A program made the translations under genes and the position numbers. This document shows, piece by piece, positions 9,640-18,275 of a stretch of DNA of 64,000 nt (its first letter is position 1; each line of letters opens with the position of its first letter). The stretch is taken from assembly GCF_000384295.1 (NCBI RefSeq), contig NZ_KB913037.1:6635533-6699532 (forward strand), given 5' to 3'. The notes beneath the pieces were generated by a model that saw only the letters and a list, made by a program, of their open reading frames with translations, was not told where the DNA came from and searched no databases. The stretch is from Amycolatopsis balhimycina FH 1894. GTDB lineage: Bacteria > Actinomycetota > Actinomycetes > Mycobacteriales > Pseudonocardiaceae.

Positions 9640-10714
9640 TTGCGTGGAGCAGAGCCTGGCCGAGCGGGACGTCGGCGCTGAAGCCGGGCAGGATCAGGAA
9701 AGTGGCCGACGCGGTCGGCGTCGCGTAGCGCAGGAGTGCGTCGCCTTCGCTCATCCGGTGCTGGGTGGCCACGAAGGTGCGCAGTTCCTTCTGGAACGAG
9801 ATGAACAGCAAACCCTCTTCGGAGTTGTACGACCGCCGCAGCATGACTCCGGCGCCGACGGTGAGCGGGTGGGCACGCCGGATGTGCGCGTCGGCCGGGA
9901 TGAGGTACTCGCCGTCCGGGGTTTTGGCCCCCAGGTCGAGTTCGGGGCCGGACAACGGTTCCGCGGTCGCCTTGCGGCGCCCGATGACCTGCTCCTGCCG
10001 CGTCACCGGCAGCGCGTGGAAGGCCGCGGTGTCCAGCCGCATCGACCGCACGACCGCGATCGTGCCGCCGCGGACCGCGGGCGGGCCGTCGAGCCACACG
10101 TCGGCGGCCAGTTCGACGTCGGTCTTGGGCAGCACGATGCCGTCGGCGAAGCCGAGCACGTTGCGCGCGGAACCGTCCGATGCGGACGGTCCGCGAAAAC
10201 CGGTTTTCCGCCACCGCGGGGTCATCCCGATGCCGGCCGTCAGCTCGGTCACCGCGAGCGCGGCGACGAGCGGCTCGTCCGCGCACACCTGGAGCAGGAG
10301 ATCGCCGCCGCGGTGCCGGTCCTCGACGTCGTCGCCGGGGAACACCGGGAGGTCCTGCGCGCCGGGCAGGTCCGGGCCGGCGGCCGCGACGATCCGCGGG
10401 CCGAGCCCGGCCGTGACGGTCAGCCGGGCGGGCGGGAGGTCCGCGAGTTGCCCGCCCGCGCACAACGCCGCCGCCCGCCGCCCGAGCGTGGCCAGCAGAG
10501 CACTGAGGCGGATCCCGGGGGGAACGTCCCAGACGGACAGGTCGACGTGCCGCTGGGGCGGCGCGGGCCGGGCGATCCCGGCCTGCTGCGCGCCGAAGAC
10601 GTCCACCACTCCCGGATCGGAGGCGGCGGCCGGGGCGGAACAGGCGGACAGCAGGCCGGCGGCACCGGCGCCGAGCAGCACCGCCCGGCGGGACAAGGGG
10701 GGAGGAGTGACCAC
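9632..10714 (-). CDS. DyP-type heme peroxidase, Tat-exported lipoprotein
   Basis: 360 residues from the GTG at 10714 (an ATG-frame extension to 10774 is possible but adds no signal). The N-terminus has SRRAVLLGAGAAGLLSAC: twin arginines plus a lipobox cysteine, pointing to Tat export and lipid anchoring. The family hallmark GFADG (GxxDG with the catalytic Asp) is present, and HIRRAHP downstream is a candidate for the proximal heme histidine. DyP peroxidases oxidise dyes, phenolics or porphyrins with hydrogen peroxide; related EfeB proteins work in iron uptake, but no EfeU/EfeO is adjacent here. The stop codon lies inside the hairpin shared with the convergent surface-protein gene. Confidence 0.88.
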   Translation of the reverse strand: MVTPPPLSRRAVLLGAGAAGLLSACSAPAAASDPGVVDVFGAQQAGIARPAPPQRHVDLSVWDVPPGIRLSALLATLGRRAAALCAGGQLADLPPARLTVTAGLGPRIVAAAGPDLPGAQDLPVFPGDDVEDRHRGGDLLLQVCADEPLVAALAVTELTAGIGMTPRWRKTGFRGPSASDGSARNVLGFADGIVLPKTDVELAADVWLDGPPAVRGGTIAVVRSMRLDTAAFHALPVTRQEQVIGRRKATAEPLSGPELDLGAKTPDGEYLIPADAHIRRAHPLTVGAGVMLRRSYNSEEGLLFISFQKELRTFVATQHRMSEGDALLRYATPTASATFLILPGFSADVPLGQALLHASS

Positions 10715-10822
10715 GCGCGGATTGTGCCGCCTCGCCGCCGCGGAGCCGGTGGTTGTCACTCCACCAGGTGGCATTTCGCGTCGTTAGGGCTGTGCGGCGC
10801 GGATCCCTCCTATGGTTTCGCC

Positions 10823-12136
10823 GTGCGTGCGCTTCCCGTCCTCCTGCTCTGCGCGCTGGCCGTCGCCGGCTGCGCTTCCGCCGACCGGTCGTTCCGGCCG
10901 GACGCCGCCGGGACCGCGACCATCCGGGTCCCGCAGGACGCGCCGACCGTCCAGCAGGCCGTGGACTCCGCGCGGCCGGGCGACCTGGTGCTCGTCTCCC
11001 CGGGCGTGTATCGCGAGTCGGTGCGGATCACCGTGCCCGACCTCGTGCTGCGCGGCACCGACCGGAACCGGGTGGTGTTCGACGGCGAAGTGCGCCGGGC
11101 CAACGGGATCGTGGTCACCGCGCCGGGTGTCGCGGTGGAAAACCTGACCGTCCGCGACCACGTCCTCAACGGCGTCCTCGTCACCGGCATGGCCGACGAG
11201 ACCGGGGGACTGGCCAGGGGCAGCGACGGCTACACCCGGCTCGACCCGGCGAAGTTCCCGCCGGTGCAGGGTTTCCGCGTCTCGTACGTGACGGCGAGCA
11301 ACAACGGGCTGTACGGGGTTTACGCGTTCGACTCCCAGCACGGGCTGATCGAGCACAGCTACGCCTCCGGCAGCGCGGACTCCGGGTTCTACGTCGGCCA
11401 GTGCAACCCGTGCGACATCGCGGTCCGCGGGAACGTCGCCGAACGCAACGCGGTGGGCTACGAGGGCACGAACGCGTCCGGGCTGATGGCCGTGGCAGGC
11501 AACCGGTTCGTCGGCAACCGGGTGGGCCTTTCCACCAACTCGGACTACCAGGAGGCGTTCGTGCCGCAGCGGGATGCCGCGATCGTCGGCAACCTGGTGG
11601 CGGCGAACGCCCAGCCGGGCAGTCCGGCGCAGGCCGACGGCGGGTTCGGCGTGGGCATCGGCATCGCCGGCGGCACCCGGAACCTGCTGGCCCGCAACCT
11701 GGTCACCGGCAACCCCGGCGCCGGGATCGCGCTGGCCTCGGCCGAGGACCTGGCGCCGTCGGACAACCGGCTGGTCGGCAACGTGCTCTCCGGCAACGGC
11801 GTCGACGTCGTCTACGCCGCTTCGGACCGGGCCCCGGGGAGCGGCAACTGCCTGCAGGACAACGTCCTGACGAGCACCGCCCCGGCCGGCCTCGCCGGGA
11901 CGATGGCCTGCCCGGCGCGTCCCGCCCAGGCCGCCGGGGTGCGGCTCGTCCTGCCTCCGGCGCCCCGCGGCGTGCCGTTCCCGGACGTGGCCGCGCCGCC
12001 CGGGCAGCCGGACCTGCCGGACGCGGCGACGGCGCCCCCGCGGCCCGCGCGTGGCCTGCCGGGGCCGGTCGACCTCGGCAGTTACCCCGTGCCGCCGCTC
12101 GCGCTGCTGGCCGAGCACGCCGGGGTCAAGCCGTGA
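10823..12136 (+). CDS. Lipoprotein with right-handed parallel beta-helix (NosD/pectate-lyase-like)
   Basis: 437 residues from the GTG at 10823, which gives a short lipoprotein signal ending LAVAGC. After it come VPQDAPTVQQAVDSARPGDLVLVSPGVY and a series of short beta-helix coils (e.g. NGIVVTAPGVAVENLTVRD, HGLIEHSYASGSADSGFYVG), the usual start and body of periplasmic-copper-binding/NosD-like and polysaccharide-lyase-like proteins. No catalytic residues of a known lyase were recognised. Divergent from the peroxidase gene and coupled by GTGA overlap to the next lipoprotein gene. Function at the membrane surface unknown. Confidence 0.82.
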   Translation: MRALPVLLLCALAVAGCASADRSFRPDAAGTATIRVPQDAPTVQQAVDSARPGDLVLVSPGVYRESVRITVPDLVLRGTDRNRVVFDGEVRRANGIVVTAPGVAVENLTVRDHVLNGVLVTGMADETGGLARGSDGYTRLDPAKFPPVQGFRVSYVTASNNGLYGVYAFDSQHGLIEHSYASGSADSGFYVGQCNPCDIAVRGNVAERNAVGYEGTNASGLMAVAGNRFVGNRVGLSTNSDYQEAFVPQRDAAIVGNLVAANAQPGSPAQADGGFGVGIGIAGGTRNLLARNLVTGNPGAGIALASAEDLAPSDNRLVGNVLSGNGVDVVYAASDRAPGSGNCLQDNVLTSTAPAGLAGTMACPARPAQAAGVRLVLPPAPRGVPFPDVAAPPGQPDLPDAATAPPRPARGLPGPVDLGSYPVPPLALLAEHAGVKP

Positions 12137-12825
12137 AGCGCTTGGCGGCGCTGGCCGCGGTGCTGCTGGTGGCGGCGTGTGGAGCCGACCCGCAGCCCCG
12201 GCCGCTGTCCACGGCGGAGGCCGAGCGGCTGGCGCTGGCCCGGTTCGCGAACTACCGGTTCCGGACGGAGAACTTCACGGCCACGGTGCCGACCGGCGCC
12301 GGCCGGATCGCCTTGCACGGACGGGTGAACTTCGTCGAGCGTCTGGGCTACGCGGAGATGAGCACCGACGGCCGCCACGACGACGCGTCCGCCGGACTGC
12401 TGCAGTGGACGCCCTCCGCGGTGGCCTTCCGCGGCGGCCCGGGCCAGGCGGCGACCGACCCGCCGCCCGCGGACCGGTGGCAGTACCGGCCGCTCCAGCA
12501 GGGCCCGGAGCTGGACACGGCCCTGCGTCTCCTGCTCGGGCTGGGCGCGGACCGCCCGGACAACGTCCAGCTGCTCCGGCAGAGCTCGGCCAGGTGGGTC
12601 CGCACCGACACGGTGGACGAGACCCCGGTCGACGTCATCGACGGACCCCAGCCGGCCCACCCCCAGGACACGACGAAGGCGGCCCGGGTCCGGTACTGGC
12701 TGGACACGGCGGGTCTGTTGCGCCGGGTGGAGGCCCGGATCGGCGACCGGCCGGACCCGGTGATCGTTTCGTTCACCCCGGCGGCGTCTCCGGCGCCGGG
12801 ACCGGTGGCCGCCTTCGCGCGGTGA
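12133..12825 (+). CDS. Small lipoprotein of unknown function
   Basis: 230 residues; GTG at 12133 overlaps the preceding stop as GTGA, so it is made together with the beta-helix lipoprotein. The signal KRLAALAAVLLVAAC ends in a lipobox. The mature part (RFANYRFRTENFTATVPTGAG, GRVNFVERLGYAEMSTDG) looks like the soluble lipid-carrier-type fold of the LppX/LprG kind, but similarity by eye is weak. Probably works with its partner outside the membrane; no specific function can be given. Confidence 0.78.
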   Translation: MKRLAALAAVLLVAACGADPQPRPLSTAEAERLALARFANYRFRTENFTATVPTGAGRIALHGRVNFVERLGYAEMSTDGRHDDASAGLLQWTPSAVAFRGGPGQAATDPPPADRWQYRPLQQGPELDTALRLLLGLGADRPDNVQLLRQSSARWVRTDTVDETPVDVIDGPQPAHPQDTTKAARVRYWLDTAGLLRRVEARIGDRPDPVIVSFTPAASPAPGPVAAFAR

Positions 12826-12859
12826 AGCCGGGACACCCCGCCGCGACCGCAGAGCACCT

Positions 12860-13498
12860 TCAGCTGGTCGGCCGGGGAAGACGTCGCAGGTGTTCGGCGC
12901 GCCAGTGCCGTCCGCGCCGCGATGTGCGCCAATGCCGTCCTCGCGAGGGCCGGACGGGACCGCGGGCGGCGAGGAACGCCGGCCGGTGCTCCGCGAACCG
13001 GTCCGCGGTCAGCCCCATCAGCACCGGATACCGGATCGCCCCGCGGAGCAGTTCGGTGTCGCGCGTCCTGCCCTCTTCGCGGAAGCCCAGCTCGCCGTGG
13101 AGGGCCAGCGAGGCGAAGTTGCCGCCGTTGACGCTGACCTCGCACTTGCGGTAGCCGCGCAGCTCGAACATGACCGCGAGCAGGGTCGTGACGGCGTCGG
13201 CGGCGTAACCGCAGCGGCGGTGCTGCGGCCCGATCCCGATGCCGTAGCTGAACCGCCCGGAAGCCGGGTCGGCCTGGACCCAGACCGACCCGACCAGCGT
13301 CCGGTTGTGCAGTGTCTCGATCGCGAAGTGGAAGTCGTCGCCGGAGCCGTCCGCGCCGCTGCGGTGCGTCGCCCAGTGGCGGTAGCCGCCGACCTGCGGA
13401 TCGCGGACGCGGGCGGAGTCCCGGTCGAACCCGGTCAGGGTGCGCCGGTCCGCCGGGCGGACCTCCCGCAACCGCACTTTCCACCCCGCCCAGCTCAT
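12860..13498 (-). CDS. GNAT-family N-acetyltransferase
   Basis: 212 residues. Residues 1-165 follow the GNAT pattern of the RimJ/RimL type: VRLREVRPADRRTLTGF at the start, GIGIGPQHRRCGYAADAVTTLL as the acetyl-CoA binding motif A and VNGGNFASLALHGELGFREEGR near the end. Substrate unknown. The last 25 residues are a basic tail with an internal duplication (RGRHWR appears twice), caused by a short direct DNA repeat, so the natural end may have been altered. Transcribed away from the epoxide hydrolase gene. Confidence 0.82.
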   Translation of the reverse strand: MSWAGWKVRLREVRPADRRTLTGFDRDSARVRDPQVGGYRHWATHRSGADGSGDDFHFAIETLHNRTLVGSVWVQADPASGRFSYGIGIGPQHRRCGYAADAVTTLLAVMFELRGYRKCEVSVNGGNFASLALHGELGFREEGRTRDTELLRGAIRYPVLMGLTADRFAEHRPAFLAARGPVRPSRGRHWRTSRRGRHWRAEHLRRLPRPTS

Positions 13499-13581
13499 CG
13501 ACGGAGATGATACAGCCGGCGTAGGCGCATCGACCGGACCTCGAACGAGTGCGATAGATCACCCACACGTGGGCAGATATT

Positions 13582-13625
13582 CGTTGGCAAGCCCAACGAT
13601 CCTGCTATCGTTGGTCGTACCAACG
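13582..13625 (+). promoter_or_regulatory. Two palindromic operators embedded in the epoxide-hydrolase promoter
   Basis: CGTTGG-N5-CCAACG occurs twice, at 13582-13598 and 13609-13625, 27 bp apart. A promoter fits inside: TTGGCA at 13584-13589, a 16-base spacer and TATCGT at 13606-13611. The -35 lies in the first palindrome and the -10 overlaps the second, a layout expected for repression by a dimeric (e.g. TetR-type) regulator. An AAGGAG ribosome site precedes the ATG at 13642. The regulator is not identified. Confidence 0.75.
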
Positions 13626-13641
13626 GTAAGGAGCCAGGACC

Positions 13642-14727
13642 ATGATCGAGCCGTTCCGCATCGACATCCCGCAGGCCGACCTCGACGACTTGCACGACCG
13701 GCTCGCCCGCACCCGCTGGCCCGGCGAAGTGGCCGGCGCCGGATGGGACTACGGCTTCCCACTGGCGCGGCTGAAGGAGCTGGCCGGCCACTGGCACACC
13801 CGCTACGACTGGCGCGAGCAGGAAGCCGCCCTCAACGAGCTCCCGCACTTCACCACCGAGATCGACGGCCAGAACATCCACTTCGTCCACGTCCGGTCGG
13901 CGAACCCGGACGCGCTCCCGCTGATCCTCACCCACGGCTGGCCCGGGTCGTTCCTGGAGTTCACCGACGTGATCGAGCCGCTGTCGCGCGACTTCCACCT
14001 GGTGATCCCGTCGATCCCGGGGTACGGCTTCTCCGGGCCGACGCACGAGCGCGGCTGGGACGTCGCCCGGATCGCGCGGGCGTGGGCCGAGCTGATGCGC
14101 CGCCTCGGCTACGACCGCTACGGCGCGCAGGGCGGCGACTTCGGGTCGGGCATCTCGCTGGCGCTCGGCGCGGTGGCTCCCGGGCAGGTCGTCGGCGTGC
14201 ACGTGAACTTCCTGCCGACGCGGCCGGACCCGGACGCCGGCGTCGAACTGTCCGAAGCGGACGAAGCCCGGCTGGCGAAGGTCCGGCAGCTGATGGCGAA
14301 CCGGCCGCCGTACCAGGCCTTGCAGGCCCTGACGCCGCAGACGATCGGCTACGCGCTGACCGACTCGCCGGTCGGCCAGCTGGTCTGGATCGCCGAGCGC
14401 TTCGCCCAGTGGACGGACCCCCGGGCGGGAATCAGCGACGACCGGCTGCTCACCGACGTTTCGCTGTACTGGCTGACCGCCACGGCGGCGTCTTCGGCGC
14501 GGCTGCACCACGACGCCCCGCGAGCCGCCCAGCCGTGCCCGGTCCCGGTGGGAGTGGCGGTGTTCGCGCACGACATCACGCTGCCGGTGCGCCCGCTGGC
14601 CGAGCGGCGGTACGACATCAGGCACTGGTCGGAGTTCGACCGCGGCGGCCACTTCGCCGCGATGGAGGTGCCGGACCTGTTCGCCGCGGACGTCCGGACG
14701 TTCTTCCACGGCCTCCTGGGCGTGTAA
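13642..14727 (+). CDS. Epoxide hydrolase (EHN-domain alpha/beta hydrolase)
   Basis: 361 residues. The N-terminal EHN region ([25 protein letters not shown]) and the alpha/beta fold ([28 protein letters not shown]) are characteristic of microsomal-type epoxide hydrolases, which open epoxides to diols. The oxyanion HGWPGS motif is clear; the nucleophile is expected in the [10 protein letters not shown] segment (Asp), where the family has GGDx[17 protein letters not shown] carries the likely catalytic histidine. Start ATG has an AAGGAG site upstream and two palindromic operators in front, so it is probably induced by a ligand of an unlinked repressor. Confidence 0.88.
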   Translation: MIEPFRIDIPQADLDDLHDRLARTRWPGEVAGAGWDYGFPLARLKELAGHWHTRYDWREQEAALNELPHFTTEIDGQNIHFVHVRSANPDALPLILTHGWPGSFLEFTDVIEPLSRDFHLVIPSIPGYGFSGPTHERGWDVARIARAWAELMRRLGYDRYGAQGGDFGSGISLALGAVAPGQVVGVHVNFLPTRPDPDAGVELSEADEARLAKVRQLMANRPPYQALQALTPQTIGYALTDSPVGQLVWIAERFAQWTDPRAGISDDRLLTDVSLYWLTATAASSARLHHDAPRAAQPCPVPVGVAVFAHDITLPVRPLAERRYDIRHWSEFDRGGHFAAMEVPDLFAADVRTFFHGLLGV

Positions 14728-14900
14728 GCTGGGGGCGTCCGAGAAGCTTCGTGGGCAAGTGGTGGCCGTTGACGCGTGACCCGCCCTATCACGGACCGTC
14801 CGGCACTTCGACGGTGATCAGCCGCGACCGGTCGTCCCGGCGTCGCGCACCACCTCCTCAAGGCTGCCCTGAACCGGTGGCACCCGCGAAAGGAACCTCC

Positions 14901-15080
14901 ATCAGTAATTCCACAGTGGACAACTTGTTCAGCCACCCGGTCGCCGAGGAACCCCGGCCCGAAGCGCTCACCACGTCCCAGGGCGACCGGTACGGCAGCC
15001 TGTTCCTCCAGCCGGTGTACACCCCGGCCCAGCCCGACGGGCACACCGACAGCCGTGCTGACGGCGCTCAAGCCGGTTGA
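14901..15080 (+). other. Possible small protein gene with a non-standard ATC start
   Basis: An open frame of 59 codons. A good ribosome site (AAAGGA at 14889-14894) is six bases before ATC at 14901, where an ATG would be expected; the next usual start is GTG at 14916 (54 residues), which lacks a ribosome site. The product (SNSTVDNLFSHPVAEEPRP... SLFLQPVYTPAQPDGHTDS) is hydrophilic, has no cysteine and matches no family I know. It may be a leader-type peptide, a gene that lost its start by an ATG-to-ATC change, or chance. The rest of 14728-14900 shows nothing recognisable. Confidence 0.3.
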
Positions 15081-15091
15081 GCAGGTCTGGT

Positions 15092-15226
15092 TTACGGCAC
15101 GGCGAGGGGTTTGGGGTTGATGTCGAAGTCGTGGATCCGGTAGAAGCAGCCCCGGAACTCGGCCGGATCGTTCGCCCATAAGTCTTTGAGGATGCGGATG
15201 AACTCCTCGGAGCGGCGGTAGCGTTT
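15092..15226 (-). pseudogene. Remnant of a luciferase-like (LLM class) flavin-dependent oxidoreductase
   Basis: The 44 codons before the TAA at 15092 read YRRSEEFIRILKDLWAND, then a FYRIHDFDINPKPL segment: the conserved region in which LLM monooxygenases (SsuD/SfnG-like, FMN or F420) end an alpha helix and enter the PKPxQ-P block. In intact proteins this is internal and about 100 residues follow, and about 180 precede. Here the frame upstream is replaced by the methyltransferase start region on the other strand. It is therefore a decayed internal fragment left after rearrangement. Confidence 0.7.
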
Positions 15227-15260
15227 CGTCCGTGTGAGTCCGGAGAAAGCCGGAGAGAGC

Positions 15261-16172
15261 ATGACTTCGACCAGGCACGAGGGCGACACCTGGGATCTGG
15301 CGTCCAGCGTCGGCGCGACGGCCACCATGGCGGCGGCGGCCCGTGCGATCGCGACCCGCACGGACCGGCGGCTGATCGACGACCCGTTCGCCGAACCGCT
15401 CGTCCGGGCGGTCGGCGTCGACCTCCTGACCCGGCTGGCGAGCGGCGAAGTCCCGCCCGGCGACCTGGTCGAGCAGGTCTGGATCGACGTGGCGAAGATC
15501 CGGACCAAGTTCTACGACGAGTTCTTCCTCGAAGCGGCGAACGCGGGCATCGCGCAGGTCGTGATCCTGGCTTCGGGGCTGGATTCCCGCGCGTACCGGC
15601 TGCCCTGGCCGGCCGGGACGGTGGTGTACGAGGTCGACCAGCCGCGCGTCGTCGAATTCAAGACGCGCGCGCTGGCCGAACTGGGCGCCGAGCCCACCGC
15701 CGACCGAAGGGTGGTCGCGGCCGACCTGCGCGACGACTGGCCCGGCGCCCTGCGCAGCGCCGGGTTCGACCCGGGTCGTCCGGCCGCGTGGAGCGCCGAA
15801 GGCCTGCTGGGCTACCTGCCGCCCGAGGCGCAGGACCGCCTGCTGGACACCATCACCGAACTCAGCGCGCCGGGAAGCAGGCTGGCCACGGAAAGCAGGC
15901 CCAACCCACGGCCGGGCGACGAGGACAGGACGAAGGACCGCCTGCGCGGCATTTCCGAACGCTGGCGTGCGCGGAGTTTCGACACCGACATGGCGAAGCT
16001 GCGCTATTACGGCGAGCGCAACGAAGCCGCTCCCTACCTCGCCGACCGCGGCTGGGTGCTGAACGGAAGCACGATCCGGGACCTGCTCGCCGCCAACGAC
16101 CTGCCACCCCTGGGCGACGACGACGTCCGCATGGGCGACATGCTATACGTCAGCGGCACTCTGGCGAAGTAA
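15261..16172 (+). CDS. Class I SAM-dependent methyltransferase, TIGR00027/LCM-like family
   Basis: 303 residues; ATG at 15261 with GGAGAG upstream. Family features: [19 protein letters not shown] and DDPFAEPLV at the N-terminus, [17 protein letters not shown] as the SAM-binding motif [14 protein letters not shown], then [18 protein letters not shown]. This family (PF04072) is common in actinomycetes and related to leucine carboxyl methyltransferases; substrates are mostly unknown, though members occur in polyketide loci. The start region abuts the fragment of an unrelated oxidoreductase, suggesting a past insertion or deletion just upstream. Confidence 0.88.
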   Translation: MTSTRHEGDTWDLASSVGATATMAAAARAIATRTDRRLIDDPFAEPLVRAVGVDLLTRLASGEVPPGDLVEQVWIDVAKIRTKFYDEFFLEAANAGIAQVVILASGLDSRAYRLPWPAGTVVYEVDQPRVVEFKTRALAELGAEPTADRRVVAADLRDDWPGALRSAGFDPGRPAAWSAEGLLGYLPPEAQDRLLDTITELSAPGSRLATESRPNPRPGDEDRTKDRLRGISERWRARSFDTDMAKLRYYGERNEAAPYLADRGWVLNGSTIRDLLAANDLPPLGDDDVRMGDMLYVSGTLAK

Positions 16173-16178
16173 GCCGGA

Positions 16179-16385
16179 TCAGCTGCGGCCGAGCATCTCG
16201 GCGGTCAGGACGTTCCCGCCCACGCCCCAACCACCATCGGCGATTTCGTCGACGAGCACGAGCGTCGTCGCGCGGGCCCGTTCACCGTAGATATCGGCGT
16301 AGGCGTCGGTGACGGCGTCGATGAGCTTCTTCTTCGACTCCGGCGTCAGGGTGTCGGCCGGAACCTTCAGGTTGGCGAAAGGCAT
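16179..16385 (-). CDS. 4-oxalocrotonate tautomerase family protein
   Basis: 68 residues, the usual length of one tautomerase subunit. After removal of Met, Pro (MPFANLKVPAD) would be the N-terminal catalytic base; TPESKKKLIDAVTDAYADIYG and TTLVLVDEIADGGWGVGG complete the beta-alpha-beta fold and active-site Trp region. Such enzymes are hexamers acting on enol/keto or dienol acids. Divergent from the TetR-type regulator across a region with inverted GATACGAC/GTCGTATC sites, so that regulator probably controls it. Confidence 0.85.
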   Translation of the reverse strand: MPFANLKVPADTLTPESKKKLIDAVTDAYADIYGERARATTLVLVDEIADGGWGVGGNVLTAEMLGRS

Positions 16386-16432
16386 GTCGTTCCCTTGCTC
16401 CAGTAGCGGTGATATTCATCGTTCGTTTCGAC

Positions 16433-16485
16433 GATACGACGACCGTAGCACGGAGCCCGAATCGACGCTAGCGCGGTGTCGTATC
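16433..16485. promoter_or_regulatory. Inverted regulator half-sites between tautomerase and TetR genes
   Basis: GATACGAC at 16433-16440 and its complement GTCGTATC at 16478-16485 flank the divergent promoters. The right site overlaps TATCAT (16482-16487), a good -10 seven bases from the ATG at 16494, so the regulator mRNA is probably leaderless and autoregulated. Confidence 0.55.
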
Positions 16486-16493
16486 ATCGATTC

Positions 16494-17243
16494 ATGGTGT
16501 CTGAGACAGAGACGGCCCGTCGTCGCCGTCGCGGTGCGGTAGGCCCGGCCGACGACGTCACGGTACGTACGGCGCTGGTCGAGACGGCCGAGCGGCAACT
16601 GGCGGGCTCCGCGGACGGCGACATCGCGACTCGCGCGGTGTGCGAAGAAGTGGGCGTGACACAGCCGGTCCTCTACCGGCTCTTCGGGGACAAGCGCGGC
16701 CTGCTGGACGCGGTGGCCGACGCGGGCTTCGACCGGTACGCCCGGCGCAAGCAGGCCCTGGAGGTCACCGACGACCCGGTGGCCGACCTGCACGTGGGCT
16801 GGGCCGACCACATGTCGTTCGCGGACCGGAACCCGGCGCTGTACCAGCTGATGTTCGCCCCCCGCCCTCAGGCGGCGTCGACGGCGCACCGGCGCATCCT
16901 GGAGTTGCTGGAGGCAACGCTGGTGCGATGCGCCGCCGCTGGGGCCTTGCGCACGACACCACGTCAGGCGGCCCAGCTGATCTTGTCGGCGAACGTGGGG
17001 GTGGCCCTCGGCCGTATCGCCCAGCCGGCCCTCTACGACGACCCGGCGTTGTCGGAGCGCGCCCGAGACGCGGTCTTCGCGGCGGTCCTCACCGACGCGG
17101 ACACCCGGCCGGGCCCCGACCCCGTCGGCGCGGCCGCGCGGCAGCTGCGCTACCGGCTTTCCCTTAGTGGCACGGAGAACCTGGAGCCGGCCGAGACTGC
17201 GTTGCTCGATCGGTGGCTCGAACGACTGGACCAGCCGGGCTGA
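16494..17243 (+). CDS. TetR-family transcriptional regulator
   Basis: 249 residues from the ATG at 16494; a GTG at 16476 lies inside the operator and lacks a ribosome site. The helix-turn-helix reads DIATRAVCEEVGVTQPVLYRLFGDKRGLLDAVAD (residues about 45-80), with a ligand-binding C-terminal domain. The N-terminus (ARRRRRGAVG) is basic. It likely represses itself and the divergent tautomerase gene through the inverted half-sites between them. Confidence 0.87.
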   Translation: MVSETETARRRRRGAVGPADDVTVRTALVETAERQLAGSADGDIATRAVCEEVGVTQPVLYRLFGDKRGLLDAVADAGFDRYARRKQALEVTDDPVADLHVGWADHMSFADRNPALYQLMFAPRPQAASTAHRRILELLEATLVRCAAAGALRTTPRQAAQLILSANVGVALGRIAQPALYDDPALSERARDAVFAAVLTDADTRPGPDPVGAAARQLRYRLSLSGTENLEPAETALLDRWLERLDQPG

Positions 17244-17364
17244 ATCGCCCCGCCGTTCCCGGGCGCCGACCGTGGCACGGTTCGTCGAACGGGATCTGCA
17301 AGCCTGCGTCCGTGAGTGTCGACGTCCTGGCCATGGACGAGGACATCGCCTTTCGCGAAACGGG

Positions 17365-17396
17365 CCGACGGGCCGGGAAAGGCCCCGGCCCGTCGG
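17365..17396. terminator. Hairpin between convergent TetR and secreted-protein genes
   Basis: 13-bp perfect stem (17365-17377/17384-17396) with a 6-base loop, followed by TTTCTCT on the plus strand. It lies in the 275-bp gap between two convergent genes, which shows no other feature. Confidence 0.7.
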
Positions 17397-17518
17397 TTTC
17401 TCTATTCGTCCCGTCGGACAAGCGCCACGGAGACCTCAGTGGCCTCTTGTCTGCAGAAGTTCTCCGTTCGGGAAAGGGACGTCGGTGTGCTTGCGGCCGC
17501 GAAAACGTGGCAGCCGGC

Positions 17519-18049
17519 TCAGCGTGATGCGTCCAATTGCAGCAGTGTGGTCGGGTCGCCGGGCGGGGTGGCGGCGATGCCGACTTCCGTGTCGAAGTTC
17601 GGGTCGACGTCCACCGACGAGTGCGCGCCGGCGTTGGTGGTCAGCTCGGCCCTGAGCTTGTGGCCGGCGGTCGTCGTGGTGCCGTCGCCTCGAACGGCGT
17701 AGACGTTCGGAATCTTCAGCGTCAGGTGGCCGACTGCGCCGGTGACCTCGAAGCAGACCCTGCCGTTGCGCCGTGAGCCGATGAGGTCGTTGCTTCGCAC
17801 GATGATCAGCCCCGGTGCTTCGGCCGCAGGGCACGGCTTGTAGAGAATGTGGCCGTCGCCGCTGATCAGCTGCACGAGGTCGTTCGCGAAGATCACGTCC
17901 GCTCCCGGGTAGCTGTAGTCCTCCACGACGGGTGGCGGCTCGTCCGCTGCCGCGGCACCGTGGGCCGGGACGACCGCGATGCTCGTCGTGGCCGCGGTGA
18001 TGACCGCGACAGCCGCGGTGCTGAGAAAAATCCGGTTCAACCGGCGCAT
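17519..18049 (-). CDS. Secreted protein of unknown function
   Basis: 176 residues from the ATG at 18049, preceded by GGGGGAG; the TTG five codons upstream would place the ribosome site inside the coding region. A Sec signal (RRLNRIFLSTAAVAVITAATTSIAVVPAHGAAAA) is followed by a mature domain of about 135 residues with two cysteines (YKPCPAAEA, GRVCFEVTG). I do not recognise the family. It is divergent from the polymorphic toxin gene and shares its 226-bp upstream region, which contains a CRP-like site. Confidence 0.75.
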   Translation of the reverse strand: MRRLNRIFLSTAAVAVITAATTSIAVVPAHGAAAADEPPPVVEDYSYPGADVIFANDLVQLISGDGHILYKPCPAAEAPGLIIVRSNDLIGSRRNGRVCFEVTGAVGHLTLKIPNVYAVRGDGTTTTAGHKLRAELTTNAGAHSSVDVDPNFDTEVGIAATPPGDPTTLLQLDASR

Positions 18050-18158
18050 GGACTCCCCCTTCAAGATGACAAAAAGCCGACGTATCGCCCAATCTGGACA
18101 CTGATGGCGAAATGATGTGGGCAGCGCGAGATTAGGCAGCCTATGCCGGAGTTGGCAT

Positions 18159-18174
18159 TGTGATCTCGATCACG
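18159..18174. promoter_or_regulatory. CRP/GlxR-like palindrome upstream of the toxin gene
   Basis: TGTGA-N6-TCACG at 18159-18174, one mismatch from the TGTGA-N6-TCACA consensus of CRP-family regulators. It lies 101 bp before the toxin ATG and 110 bp before the divergent secreted-protein gene. A functional site is inference. Confidence 0.5.
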
Positions 18175-18275
18175 TCACAATGGCGGTTGACCGTTCTGGG
18201 GGTGCCCGGTAAATGTTCTGACGCGCGATTTACGTCGGGGCGAATTTTCGCGCCGGTCGATCGAGGGGGACTCAG

